Shown here one piece after another: positions 42,160-51,910 of a stretch of 64,000 nt of DNA (position 1 is the first letter of the stretch; each line of letters opens with the position of its first letter). The translations under genes and the position numbers were made by a program. Origin of the DNA: Mycobacterium cookii (GTDB lineage Bacteria > Actinomycetota > Actinomycetes > Mycobacteriales > Mycobacteriaceae); contig NZ_AP022569.1 of the NCBI RefSeq assembly GCF_010727945.1, positions 3,038,001 through 3,102,000 on the forward strand, read 5' to 3'. The notes below the pieces were generated by a model. The model searched no databases, was not told the origin of the DNA, and saw only the letters and a program-made list of their open reading frames with translations.

Positions 42160-42659
42160 GACCAGTTCCACACGGACATGTCGCCGCGCGGGTAGTTCTG
42201 GCAGTTCTCGGTTTCCTTGGCGACGACGCCCTTGTTGTTGAAAAAGATCTTCATGTGGTTGGGCCAGGCCAGATTCAGGGGATTGATCTGGGGAGCATAG
42301 AAGTTCGCGGAATAAGCCCGGCGGTCCGCTGGCGACAGCCCGTAGAACCAGTGCACCTTGTTTTGGACGTCCTGCGCGACGTTCTGGTGATTGTTGTAGT
42401 CGATCATGTAGCGCTGGTAGTACACCGGTTCGAAGTCCCGCGCGGCAGCGAGAATCTGCTCGGCGTCGCAGGTCGTCGAGATCATCCGGCGCGGAATCGG
42501 GAAATCATCGGTGGAGTCGTTGGACGAGCAGCCATCGCACGGCGTGAACCCCGGCCCCGGGTCCGCCTTCGCGACCTGCGGGAAAAAGGTTGCGGCAGCA
42601 CCGAGGGCGAGCACCGCAGCGCCGGCGCGGATCACAGGGCTCAGGCGGGAAAGACGCAT
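42156..42659 (-). CDS. Rv0455c-like secreted protein (DUF5078)
   Basis: 167 residues with a signal peptide ([26 protein letters not shown]). The mature part has [35 protein letters not shown] and [19 protein letters not shown], almost word for word the features I know from M. tuberculosis Rv0455c. That periplasmic protein is reported to be needed for siderophore secretion and is encoded near mmpS4-mmpL4. TATAGT lies six bases before the ATG, suggesting a leaderless message. The context strongly supports a role with the adjacent MmpS/MmpL. Confidence 0.88.
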   Translation of the reverse strand: MRLSRLSPVIRAGAAVLALGAAATFFPQVAKADPGPGFTPCDGCSSNDSTDDFPIPRRMISTTCDAEQILAAARDFEPVYYQRYMIDYNNHQNVAQDVQNKVHWFYGLSPADRRAYSANFYAPQINPLNLAWPNHMKIFFNNKGVVAKETENCQNYPRGDMSVWNWS

Positions 42660-42712
42660 GCGGCTACTATAACGCTCTCATAACACGTGCGCACAAGCGC
42701 TGGGAAGCCTGG

Positions 42713-43099
42713 CTAACCAACAGGCTCGATCTCGAGGCCGACGTGTACTTTGTCGATTCCGCCGCGCACGATCGAGTGCACATAGAACCACGGCGCGTGG
42801 TACCAGTACCGCTTCAACACGGCGTTGTAGACGCGTCGGGTCTCCGATTTGGGCAGGATCCTGGCGACGCCTTCGACCTGGTCGCTCTTCTGCTTGCCCA
42901 GCGATCCGCTCTTGGCGATCGTCACCCGCGGGGTGTTCTTGATTCGCTTGGTCTTCCAGGAACCGTCGTCGGTGATCACCAGGAGTTTGCCGTCTTCGGG
43001 CACACCCCAGATCGCCGTCGGCTTGGGCCGACCGTCCTTGGTAAAGGTGGTCAGGAGCAAATACTTGGACCGGATCACGTCCGCAAAGGTGGTTGCCAC
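42713..43099 (-). CDS. PPOX-class F420/FMN-dependent oxidoreductase
   Basis: 128 residues from GTG 43099. Split-barrel flavin or F420-binding fold: KYLLLTTFTKDGRPKPTAIW, LLVITDDGSWKTKRIKNTPRVTIA and the C-terminal YWYHAPWFYVHSIVRGG. The family reduces varied substrates with F420H2 in mycobacteria. A TATAAA hexamer six bases upstream of the GTG suggests a leaderless transcript. Divergent from the PhyH gene. Confidence 0.82.
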   Translation of the reverse strand: MATTFADVIRSKYLLLTTFTKDGRPKPTAIWGVPEDGKLLVITDDGSWKTKRIKNTPRVTIAKSGSLGKQKSDQVEGVARILPKSETRRVYNAVLKRYWYHAPWFYVHSIVRGGIDKVHVGLEIEPVG

Positions 43100-43205
43100 G
43101 CCTTATTTATAACCAAATACTGAACGATCTGCTGAATGCATGACTTCGCTACCGGGTCGGCTTACTGTGTGGTCAAAGCGAAACCCCAGTGCAGACAGAG
43201 CCCAG

Positions 43206-44066
43206 ATGCGAACTGACGACGAGTCCGTCACCACGTTGGAAGACCTTCGCAGCGATCTCGCGCTGCGATACAAGTGGACGCCCAGCGGCGGCAACTCGGT
43301 CGACCCCGCGATCGTCGAGGCCGATATGGCGGCGCTCGACCGCGACGGCTACCTCATCTGGGAGAACCTGCTCACCCCGGATGACTGCGGTCAGATCCGT
43401 GACGTGGTGAAGCCCTGGCTCGGGCACACCGGCCGAAACTCGTTCGAGGGCCGGCGGACCCAGCGCATCTACAGCGTGCTGAGCAGGACACGGGTGTGCG
43501 ACCGGATCGTCGACCATCCCCGGGTGCTGGCCGTCCTGGACCGGTTGCTGATGCCGAACTACCTGCTGTCGGCGTTGCAGGCGATCAACATCCAGCCCGG
43601 CGAGTCCGCGCAGTTGGCCCATCACGACGACGGCTTCTACCCGATTCCGCGGCCCCGCGACCCGCTGGCCGCCGCGACGATCTGGGCGATCGACGACTTC
43701 ACCGCCGACAACGGTGCCACGGTGCTGTATCCGGGCAGCCACCGCTGGGGCAAGCGCCGGCCGGAGCCGAGCGACCAGGCGATGCCCGTCGTCATGCCGG
43801 CCGGGTCGTGCGTGTTCTTCGTCGGCACGCTCTGGCACGGCGGGGGTGCCAACACCACCGCGCAGGACCGTCTCGCCGTCACGGCGCAGTACTGCCAACC
43901 GTGGCTGCGACCGATGGAAGCGTTCACGCTGTCGGTGTCACGCGAGATCGCCCGGACGGTGTCCGGCGACATCCAGCGCATGCTGGGCTACAGCATCCAC
44001 CCGCCGTTCGTCGGCGCGGTCGACGGCCTGCATCCGCTGCGGTTGCTCGAGGATGGCAACATCTAG
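43206..44066 (+). CDS. Phytanoyl-CoA dioxygenase family protein
   Basis: About 286 residues from ATG 43206; an ATG at 43140 would leave only 40 bp to the divergent gene. An Fe(II)/2-oxoglutarate oxygenase double-stranded beta helix: the metal His and Asp lie in AHHDDGFYP, the distal His in WHGGGANTT, and an Arg that can hold 2-oxoglutarate follows (DRLAVTAQY). Substrate unknown; such enzymes hydroxylate lipids or natural products. The cutinase gene starts three bases after the stop. Confidence 0.85.
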   Translation: MRTDDESVTTLEDLRSDLALRYKWTPSGGNSVDPAIVEADMAALDRDGYLIWENLLTPDDCGQIRDVVKPWLGHTGRNSFEGRRTQRIYSVLSRTRVCDRIVDHPRVLAVLDRLLMPNYLLSALQAINIQPGESAQLAHHDDGFYPIPRPRDPLAAATIWAIDDFTADNGATVLYPGSHRWGKRRPEPSDQAMPVVMPAGSCVFFVGTLWHGGGANTTAQDRLAVTAQYCQPWLRPMEAFTLSVSREIARTVSGDIQRMLGYSIHPPFVGAVDGLHPLRLLEDGNI

Positions 44067-44068
44067 CC

Positions 44069-44704
44069 ATGACTAAAAGCTTCGTCGGTCGCGGCATCGC
44101 CAGCGCGCCGCTCCTGGTTGTGACTCTGCTCAGCTTTCCGGTCGGTATGGCCACTGCCGTCGCCGATGGATGCCCGGACGCCGAGGTGGTGTTCGCCCGC
44201 GGCACCGGTGAGCCGGTCGGCCCCGGCGGACCCGGCCAGGCATTCTTCGACGCGCTGACCGCGCAATTGCCCGGCAAGGCGATCAACCTCTACCCGGTCA
44301 ACTACCCGTCGACCACCGACTACGCCAACAGCGCCAAGGCCGGCGCCGCCGACGAGGTCGCTCACGTGCAGAGCACCGTTGCCAGCTGCCCGAACACCAA
44401 AGTGGTGATCGGCGGGTATTCGCAGGGCGCCGGCGTGGCCGACCTGACCAGCCACGAGCTGTCCCCGCAGGTCGCCAATCACGTTGCCGCCGTTGCCCTG
44501 TTCGGAAACCCGCAGAGCAGCTACGCAAAGCAGTTAGGGGACAACCAGATTCCGCCGATCAATCCGAGTTACAGTTCGAAGACCATCGACATCTGCCTAC
44601 CGAATGACAACATCTGCGCCGAGGGCGGCAGCATCATCGCGCATCTGGGCTATGTCCCCGATTCGACCAACCAGGCCGCAACCTTCGTCGCGCAGAAGCT
44701 CTAG
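44069..44704 (+). CDS. Cutinase family esterase
   Basis: 211 residues with a signal peptide (APLLVVTLLSFPVGMATAVA). Catalytic Ser in VIGGYSQGAGVAD, Asp in ICLPNDNICAEG and His in IIAHLGYV, with cysteines for the usual disulfides. Secreted lipase/esterase. Its position relative to polD1 suggests it corresponds to the cut5 locus that is split into cut5a/cut5b in M. tuberculosis (Rv3724A/B), here intact. The stop interlocks with the polD1 stop at CTAG. Confidence 0.9.
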   Translation: MTKSFVGRGIASAPLLVVTLLSFPVGMATAVADGCPDAEVVFARGTGEPVGPGGPGQAFFDALTAQLPGKAINLYPVNYPSTTDYANSAKAGAADEVAHVQSTVASCPNTKVVIGGYSQGAGVADLTSHELSPQVANHVAAVALFGNPQSSYAKQLGDNQIPPINPSYSSKTIDICLPNDNICAEGGSIIAHLGYVPDSTNQAATFVAQKL

Positions 44705-45735
44705 CTCTCCTTCTTGCGATCGGTATCTTTGCTCGGCTGAACACGTTTCGGCTCGCCGGGCATCTTGGGATAGTTGGGCGGATACGGCAGATCGCCCAGC
44801 CCGCGGTCTTCGTCGGCGGCTGCCATCTCCAGCAGCGGTTGGATCGACTGGTGGACTGAGTCGATGTCGGCCCACGGGTCGTCGCCGCTGGCAACCAGAT
44901 CGGGGACCGTCGCGATCGTGTAGTCGTCCGGATTGGCGGTGGCCAGCTCGTCCCAGGTCAGCGGTGTCGAGACAGTCGCGATAGGGGTGCGCCGCGCCGA
45001 GTAGGCCGAGGCGAACGTCCGGTCGCGGGCGTTCTGGTTGAAATCGATGAAGATCCGCTCTCCTCGCTCTTCTTTCCACCACGACGTCGTCACCGCATCC
45101 GGTGCGCGGCGCTCGACCTCGCGGGCCAGCGCGATACCCGCCCGGCGCACCGCGATGAAGTCCCAGTCGGTCTTGATACGCAGGAACACGTGAATGCCGC
45201 GACCGCCGGAGGTCTTCGGATAGCCCACCAACCCGAGTTCGTCGAGTAACGGCCGCAATACGTCGACGGCGACCGACGCCGCTTCGGCGAAGCCGGTACC
45301 CGGCTGCGGATCCAGGTCGACGCGCAACTCGTCGGGGTGTTCTGTGTCCGGGCAGCGGACCTGCCACGGGTGCAGCGTGATGGTGCCCATCTGTGCGGCC
45401 CACACGATCGCGGACGGGTGAGTCACCCGCAGCGCGTCCGCGGTCCGTCCGGACGGAAACGTGATCCGGCAGGTCTCCAGGTAGTCGGGATGGTGCTTCG
45501 GGACGCGTTTCTGGTAGATCTCTTCGCCGTCGACGCCGTCGGGAAAGCGCTGCAGATGGCACGGACGGTCCCGCAGCGAGGCCAGCATCGGACCACTCGC
45601 GACGGTGCGGTAGTAGTCGACGAGGTGACGCTTGGTTCCGCCCTTGGTGCCCAGCTTGGGGAAGTACACCTTGTCGGGATTGGTCAGCCGGACGGCAATC
45701 CCGTCGACGTCGATTTCCTCCGCTGGCGTGGCCAT
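44701..45735 (-). CDS. polD1: LigD-like primase-polymerase (PolD1, Rv3730c-like)
   Basis: 344 residues from ATG 45735 (MATPAEEIDVDGIAVRLTNPD). Archaeo-eukaryotic primase fold with the metal-binding DxD in ELRVDLDPQPGTGF, the GGRGIHVFLRI motif and a third acidic residue in RIFIDFNQNARDRTFASAYS. No ligase or nuclease domain, so it is a stand-alone polymerase of the PolD1/PolD2 type that adds deoxy- or ribonucleotides in repair. Divergent from ligC with 25 bp between starts, the order known in mycobacteria. Confidence 0.92.
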   Translation of the reverse strand: MATPAEEIDVDGIAVRLTNPDKVYFPKLGTKGGTKRHLVDYYRTVASGPMLASLRDRPCHLQRFPDGVDGEEIYQKRVPKHHPDYLETCRITFPSGRTADALRVTHPSAIVWAAQMGTITLHPWQVRCPDTEHPDELRVDLDPQPGTGFAEAASVAVDVLRPLLDELGLVGYPKTSGGRGIHVFLRIKTDWDFIAVRRAGIALAREVERRAPDAVTTSWWKEERGERIFIDFNQNARDRTFASAYSARRTPIATVSTPLTWDELATANPDDYTIATVPDLVASGDDPWADIDSVHQSIQPLLEMAAADEDRGLGDLPYPPNYPKMPGEPKRVQPSKDTDRKKES

Positions 45736-45760
45736 GTATCGATTCCAGCACAATGAGTCC

Positions 45761-46852
45761 ATGGACTTGCCTGTCATGCCGCCGATTTCGCCGATGTTGG
45801 CCAAGTCGGTGAAAGCGATCCCGCCGGACGCGTCGTATGAACCCAAATGGGACGGCTTCCGGTCGATTCTTTTTCGCGACGGCGATCAGGTGGAGGTCGG
45901 TAGCCGCAACGAGAAGCCGATGACCCGCTACTTCCCCGAGTTGGTCGCGGCCGCGCAGGCCGAGCTGCCGAAGCGCTGCGTGATCGACGGCGAGATCGTC
46001 ATCGCCACCGACCATGGATTGGACTTCGAGGCGTTGCAGCAGCGCATCCATCCGGCCGATTCGCGGGTGCGGATGCTCGCCGAGAAGACGCCGGCGTCGT
46101 TCATCGCGTTCGACGTGCTGGCGCTCGGCGACGACGACTTCACCGGCCGGCCGTTCTCCGAGCGTCGCGCGGCATTGGTCGACGCACTCGGCGGCTGCGG
46201 CCCGTCGTTTCACGTCACGCCGGCGACGACCGATCCGGAGACCGCGCGGCGCTGGTTCGACGAGTTCGAGGGCGCCGGGCTCGACGGCGTCATCGCCAAG
46301 CCGCTGACAATCACCTACCAGCCGGACAAACGCATCATGTTCAAGATCAAGCACGAGCGCACCGCGGACTGCGTGGTCGCCGGATACCGCGTACACAAAT
46401 CCGGCGCCGACGCGATCGGCTCGCTGCTGCTCGGGTTGTACAAGGATGACGGCACCCTGGCCTCGGTCGGCGTGATCGGCGCGTTCCCGATGGCCGAACG
46501 CCGGCGACTCTTCACCGAATTACAGCCATTGGTCACCGATTTCGATGACCACCCGTGGAACTGGGCGGCGCATGAGGCCGGTGAGCGGACGCCGCGGAAG
46601 AACGAGTTCTCCCGCTGGAACGCCGGCAAAGACCTGTCGTTCGTGCCGCTGCGGCCGCAGCGCGTGGTCGAGGTGCGCTACGACCACATGGAGGGTGAGC
46701 GGTTCCGGCACACCGCGCAGTTCAACCGTTGGCGGCCCGACCGGGAGCCAGCATCGTGCACGTATGAGCAACTGGAAAGCCCGCTGACATTCAGCCTCGG
46801 CGATATCGTCCCGGGGCTCGGTGATTTTAGGAAGACTGGCGTAAATGAGTGA
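45761..46852 (+). CDS. ligC: ATP-dependent DNA ligase LigC
   Basis: 363 residues from ATG 45761. The nucleotidyltransferase motif I is EPKWDGFR (about Lys29), followed by VIDGEIVI, the FDVLAL motif, and motifs IV-V with EGAGLDGVIAKPL and MFKIKHERTADCVV. A C-terminal OB fold completes the enzyme. It seals nicks in repair, probably with PolD1 and the backup NHEJ/BER machinery. The next gene overlaps its stop by eight bases. Confidence 0.94.
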   Translation: MDLPVMPPISPMLAKSVKAIPPDASYEPKWDGFRSILFRDGDQVEVGSRNEKPMTRYFPELVAAAQAELPKRCVIDGEIVIATDHGLDFEALQQRIHPADSRVRMLAEKTPASFIAFDVLALGDDDFTGRPFSERRAALVDALGGCGPSFHVTPATTDPETARRWFDEFEGAGLDGVIAKPLTITYQPDKRIMFKIKHERTADCVVAGYRVHKSGADAIGSLLLGLYKDDGTLASVGVIGAFPMAERRRLFTELQPLVTDFDDHPWNWAAHEAGERTPRKNEFSRWNAGKDLSFVPLRPQRVVEVRYDHMEGERFRHTAQFNRWRPDREPASCTYEQLESPLTFSLGDIVPGLGDFRKTGVNE

Positions 46853-47273
46853 CGATTTCAACGAACGCAATATCGCCGAGTTCCGGGCGAATCACGGACG
46901 CGTCGGTGGCCAGTTCGAGGGTGCCCCGCTGGTCGTCCTGCACACCGTCGGCGCGAAAAGCGGTGAGCCGCGGACCAACATCATGATGTATCAGGCCGAC
47001 GGCGAGCGGTACTTGATCTTCGCCTCCTACGCCGGTGCCGACAAGAACCCCGCCTGGTACTGGAATCTCAAAGCCAACCCGGACGCCCGCATCGAGGTCG
47101 GCGACGAGATCGTGGACGTGCACGCCACCGAGTTGGAAGGCGCAGAACGCGACCAGAAGTACGCGCTGCAGGCCGAGCGCTACCCCGGTTTCGCCGACTA
47201 CGAAAGCAAAACGTCGCGGACCATCCCGGTTGTCGCGCTCACCCCGACAGGTCCGGCGCAACACCGCAAGTGA
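46845..47273 (+). CDS. Deazaflavin (F420)-dependent reductase, DDN family
   Basis: 142 residues. It has APLVVLHTVGAKSGEPRTNIMM, the split-barrel motif FASYAGADKNPAWYWNLKANPD and RTIPVVALTP, all typical of the DUF385/DDN group of F420H2-dependent quinone reductases and nitroreductases. The ATG overlaps the end of ligC by eight bases, so the genes are co-transcribed. A role in protecting against oxidative stress is known for the family; the specific substrate is not. Confidence 0.9.
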   Translation: MSDDFNERNIAEFRANHGRVGGQFEGAPLVVLHTVGAKSGEPRTNIMMYQADGERYLIFASYAGADKNPAWYWNLKANPDARIEVGDEIVDVHATELEGAERDQKYALQAERYPGFADYESKTSRTIPVVALTPTGPAQHRK

Positions 47274-47276
47274 GCA

Positions 47277-48509
47277 TCACAACGCGACCTCGAGTGTGGC
47301 CAGCCCGCGCAGCGTGACGTTCGGCTTGTAGACCGGCTCACTGTCGAGCCGCGCGTCCGGGAAACGGGCGGTCACCGCCGACAGCGCGATCGCGGCCTCC
47401 AACCGGGCCAGTGGCGCGCCCAGACAATAGTGCGGACCCTTTCCGAAGGCCAAGTGCCGGAACGTTTCTCGGTCGGGATCGAAAACGTCCGGTCGGTCGA
47501 ATTCGCTCGCATCGCGTTGAGCCCCCGCCAGCAGCAACATCATGGTGTCGCCCTTGACGACCTCGGTGTCACCGACTGTCATGTCGTCGGCGGCGATGCG
47601 CACCACCAACTGCACCGGCGGGTCGAAGCGCAGCGTCTCCTCGACGACCGCCGACGCCCGATTCGACTCAGCACCCAGCGCACCCCACTGGCCAGGCTGA
47701 CGCAGCATCGCCAGGATCGCGTTGGCGATCAGGTTGACGGTGGTCTCGTGACCGGCGATCAGCAACAGGTTGCACGTCGAGACGATCTCGCCTTCGGTCA
47801 GCTGATCGCCGGACTCCTCGACGGCGATCAGGCGCGACATCAGATCGTCGCCGGGTTTCAGGCGGCGCTCGGCGATCAGGCCGTGCAGGTAGTCCCGTAG
47901 CCACTGGCCGGCCGCGATGCGCTCATCCATGCCCGCCGCCGGTTCGCCGGTGATCGCGAAGAAGGGGTCCAGCGCCTGTGCCAGCAACGCCGAGGCGCGG
48001 CCGAACTCCGTCTCGTCCGCCAGCGGAACGCCCAGCAGCCGGCAGATCACGGCCACCGGCAGCGGATACGCCAGATCGCTGACGACGTCGAACCGGCCGC
48101 GTTCGGCGATTCGGTCCAGCAATCCGCCAACCAGGTCGGTGATGTGCGGCGCCAACTCGTTGACCACCTTGGGCACGAAGGCCTTGCTGACCAGCCCGCG
48201 CAACCGGGTGTGGTCGGGCGGGTCGAGAAACAGGAATCCCTGCGATCCCATCGGACGCGTCGGCATACCGTCGGCGAACATCCGTTGAGCCGCAGTCGAC
48301 TTGAACCGGTCGACCGATGACGACGGGTGCCGCAACACCTCGTCGCAGTCGCGGAAGCGCGAGAACACCATCAGGTTGGCGTCCGGCATGAGCACCGGGC
48401 CGCGATCCCGGAACTGCGCGTACACGGGATACGGATGGGCCCGGTTGGCCGGGTCCAGCAGTTGCAACAACAGCTCCTGCGGCCCGGCGACGCTCGGCGT
48501 GGCGGTCAT
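47277..48509 (-). CDS. Cytochrome P450
   Basis: 410 residues, the length of stand-alone bacterial class I P450s. I-helix LIAGHETTVNLIAN, ExxR in EETLRFDPPVQLV, heme loop AFGKGPHYCLGAPLARLE. It needs a ferredoxin and reductase encoded elsewhere. Unrelated in detail to the CYP102-like protein at 23896. Substrate unknown. Divergent from the LpqH-family gene. Confidence 0.93.
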   Translation of the reverse strand: MTATPSVAGPQELLLQLLDPANRAHPYPVYAQFRDRGPVLMPDANLMVFSRFRDCDEVLRHPSSSVDRFKSTAAQRMFADGMPTRPMGSQGFLFLDPPDHTRLRGLVSKAFVPKVVNELAPHITDLVGGLLDRIAERGRFDVVSDLAYPLPVAVICRLLGVPLADETEFGRASALLAQALDPFFAITGEPAAGMDERIAAGQWLRDYLHGLIAERRLKPGDDLMSRLIAVEESGDQLTEGEIVSTCNLLLIAGHETTVNLIANAILAMLRQPGQWGALGAESNRASAVVEETLRFDPPVQLVVRIAADDMTVGDTEVVKGDTMMLLLAGAQRDASEFDRPDVFDPDRETFRHLAFGKGPHYCLGAPLARLEAAIALSAVTARFPDARLDSEPVYKPNVTLRGLATLEVAL

Positions 48510-48604
48510 ATTTGCATTGTGCAGGCATCGAAGAAATTGCAGGTAGCTACGTCGGGCCGGAGATCCGACAGCAGCCCCGCCGACCAGGCGTTAGGTTTCG
48601 ATCT

Positions 48605-49036
48605 GTGCGCACCACACTTCCCGTCGTCGCCGCGGCGCTGCTGATGACCGTCGCCGGCTGTTCGGACAAGGCCGCCACGCTGCGGCCCGGGGTGTTGCCG
48701 CCCGGCACCGCGGTACTCAGCGTCGACGGCAAAGACGTCGGCACCACCTACTCGGTGCGTTGCGAGACAATCGACTGGATGACCAGGATCCACACCGGGA
48801 TCGACGGGGCCGGCGTCAACGCGATGCTGTCCAACGCCGACAACCTGACCGCCGAATTCGTCCGCTTGCACGACCTCAACGGCTTCACCGGGTCCTACGA
48901 GCATCGGCTTCAGGGCGAGGCGTCAGTCACGATGACCGGTCCGACCTACCGCATCACCGGGGCGGCGCTCGGGTTCAACAAGTCAGAGCCGACCCGGTTG
49001 CGGGCCGAGACTTTCAGCGTCAAGGTGTCGTGCTGA
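48605..49036 (+). CDS. LpqH (19-kDa antigen) family lipoprotein
   Basis: 143 residues from GTG 48605. The signal peptide ends in the lipobox VAGC (LLMTVAGCSDK). The mature domain has VLSVDGKDVGTTYSVRCET, IHTGIDGAGVNAML and ITGAALGFNKSEP, the pattern of the mycobacterial 19-kDa lipoprotein family. A TAGGTT hexamer seven bases before the GTG would allow a leaderless message. The precise function is unknown; family members are surface antigens. Confidence 0.87.
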   Translation: MRTTLPVVAAALLMTVAGCSDKAATLRPGVLPPGTAVLSVDGKDVGTTYSVRCETIDWMTRIHTGIDGAGVNAMLSNADNLTAEFVRLHDLNGFTGSYEHRLQGEASVTMTGPTYRITGAALGFNKSEPTRLRAETFSVKVSC

Positions 49037-49041
49037 CGGGG

Positions 49042-49947
<906 letters not shown>

Positions 49948-49971
49948 GAGTGTGAAGATACGCCTGTTCGA

Positions 49972-50493
49972 TCACCTTTCGGCCAGATGTACCGCCAATT
50001 GATCGAGGAAGCCCTGCTGACCCTTCAGAAGCTTTCCCCTGGCGCGCGCCAACGGGAACCAGTCCACCCGGTCGACTTCGGGAAAGCTCCGCAGTTGCCC
50101 TGAGCCCCTTGGCCATTCGAGTTCGAAGGTATTGCTGTGCGCATTCGCGACGTCGAGATCACCCTGCACGGCGAACACGGTGACGATCTTGCCGCCCGGT
50201 TGCTTGACCGACCCGAGGTCGACCCGTGGGCCGGGCGGCGGGGCTAGGCCGACCTCCTCGGTGAATTCACGCTGTGCGGCCGCCCACGGGTCATCACTCT
50301 GCGAGTACTCCCCTTTGGGTATCGACCAGGCGCCGTCGTCCTTGCGGGCCCAGAACGGGCCTCCGGGATGCGCGATCAGAACGTCGACCGTGGCGATCGC
50401 AAGCGCGGCGGAGCCGGGCGCAGCGGGTCGCCGCACGAGCCTTGGGCCGTCGCGCACCCGGTACAGCAGCAGGCCCGCGCTGAGCTTGGGCAC
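49972..50493 (-). CDS. NUDIX hydrolase, Rv3733c-like
   Basis: 173 residues from GTG 50493, five bases after the stop of the tgs gene. The Nudix box is GEYSQSDDPWAAAQREFTEE followed by VG, with Asp in place of the first conserved Glu. It begins PKLSAGLLLYR and ends with a helical tail (KLLKGQQGFLDQL). The family hydrolyses nucleoside diphosphates linked to another moiety. Long frames further upstream are antisense and not used. Confidence 0.88.
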   Translation of the reverse strand: MPKLSAGLLLYRVRDGPRLVRRPAAPGSAALAIATVDVLIAHPGGPFWARKDDGAWSIPKGEYSQSDDPWAAAQREFTEEVGLAPPPGPRVDLGSVKQPGGKIVTVFAVQGDLDVANAHSNTFELEWPRGSGQLRSFPEVDRVDWFPLARARGKLLKGQQGFLDQLAVHLAER

Positions 50494-50498
50494 GGGAG

Positions 50499-51887
50499 TC
50501 AGTGCCCTACCGCGCGTTCCAGATCCTTCAGCGAGGTCTCCAGGTGGCCGAGCAGCCGCTGCAGGTGCGGCACGCTGCGCCGGCATCCGACCAGTCCGAA
50601 ATCGAGGTTGCCAGCGTTGTTGACGACGGTCATGTTCAACGCCTGGCCGTCCAGGGCGATCGACAGCGGGTAGTTGCCGTCGAGCCGGGCGCCTTGCAGG
50701 TACATCGGCTCGGTCGGACCGGGCACGTTGGAGATCACGATGTTGAACGGCGGCGGAGCCGTCGAGACGAAGCCCGGGAACGCGGCCAGTCCCAGCGGTG
50801 CGATGAGGAACGCGGACAACGCATACGCTTGCAGCCGAGGCAATTCGGAGAAGATCTGCTTGTTGCCCCGCATCGATTCGTTGATGGTCTCGAGCCGCTC
50901 GACGGGATCGTCGAGGTGGGTCGCCAGGTTGCACAACAGGGCGCCGACCTGGTTGCCACCGCTGTCGGCCTGCTCTGGCGAACGCATACTCACCGGGACC
51001 ATCGCGATCAGCGGGGTGTCAGGCAGCGCGTGCTCATCCAGCAGGTAGTAGCGCAGCGCGCCGGCGCACATCGCGAGTACCACGTCGTTGAAGCTCACGC
51101 CGGCGGCGGCCTTGACCCCTTTGAGCCGGTCCAGCGCCCACGACTGGGCGGCCACTCGTCGCGCGCCGCCGATTGGCACGTTGAGCATGGTGCGCGGCGC
51201 GGCGAACGGCAACGTCAGCTGTTGTTCCAACAGCGCCGCCCTGGCCAGCGACCACGTCGAAGGGCCATATGCCGCAATGGATCCCGCCAGCTGGGTCAGG
51301 CCGGGCCGTTTTGACGGCCCGCTTTCCCGCTTGCGTCGCGGCAAGCTCCAAATCGCTTGCAGCTCAGTGTCATCGGGGTCGGTCGACAGTGTCCGCTGCA
51401 TGAGCCGCAATGCGGACACGCCGTCGATCAGCGAGTGGTGGAACTTGCTGTAGAGGGCGAACCGGCCGTCGTTGAGTCCCTCGACGAAGTGCGCTTCCCA
51501 CAGCGGACGGTGCCGGTCCAGCAGACCACTGTGCCAGCGTGAGGCCAGCTCGAGGAGCTCGCGGACCCGCCCCGGCGTGGGCAGCGCCGAGCGCCGCACG
51601 TGGTAATCCATCTCGACGTCATCGGCGTCGTCGTAGGTCCACGCGACGGTCGGGAGTCCGCCGAACGTCAACGCGGGCCGCTTGCGGAAGGTGGGTTGGA
51701 AGTCGTGATTGGCGACCATGGCGTCGTGGATGTCGCGCACGAAATCCGGGCCCGCGCCCTCCGGCGGCTCGAACAGCTGCAGCCCGCCGACGTGCATGGG
51801 GTGCTCACGCGATTCGGTCATCAGAAACACCGAGTCGAGGGGGCTCATCAATTCCATCAGCTCATTTAAGTCGCGCCATGCGGCCAC
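50499..51887 (-). CDS. tgs2: WS/DGAT triacylglycerol synthase, Tgs2-like
   Basis: 462 residues from GTG 51887, or shorter from ATG 51857 or 51848 (MSPLDSVFL), the latter closer to the usual start of the family. The acyltransferase motif HHxxxDG is present as FHHSLIDGVSAL, and the C-terminal half has NIVISNVPGPTEPMYLQGA. It makes triacylglycerol or wax ester from acyl-CoA. Position next to the NUDIX gene matches Rv3734c (tgs2). Confidence 0.88.
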   Translation of the reverse strand: MAAWRDLNELMELMSPLDSVFLMTESREHPMHVGGLQLFEPPEGAGPDFVRDIHDAMVANHDFQPTFRKRPALTFGGLPTVAWTYDDADDVEMDYHVRRSALPTPGRVRELLELASRWHSGLLDRHRPLWEAHFVEGLNDGRFALYSKFHHSLIDGVSALRLMQRTLSTDPDDTELQAIWSLPRRKRESGPSKRPGLTQLAGSIAAYGPSTWSLARAALLEQQLTLPFAAPRTMLNVPIGGARRVAAQSWALDRLKGVKAAAGVSFNDVVLAMCAGALRYYLLDEHALPDTPLIAMVPVSMRSPEQADSGGNQVGALLCNLATHLDDPVERLETINESMRGNKQIFSELPRLQAYALSAFLIAPLGLAAFPGFVSTAPPPFNIVISNVPGPTEPMYLQGARLDGNYPLSIALDGQALNMTVVNNAGNLDFGLVGCRRSVPHLQRLLGHLETSLKDLERAVGH

Positions 51888-51910
51888 TTTCGCCGAATGC
51901 GCGAATTACC

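Noticed and set aside
44597-46396. 599-codon minus-strand frame across polD1 and ligC
   Set aside because: It runs through two well-supported genes in other frames, and its product has no recognisable motif.
50494-50934. Upstream extension of the NUDIX frame
   Set aside because: It is antisense-like low-complexity sequence within the tgs gene. The GTG at 50493 starts directly after the tgs stop.
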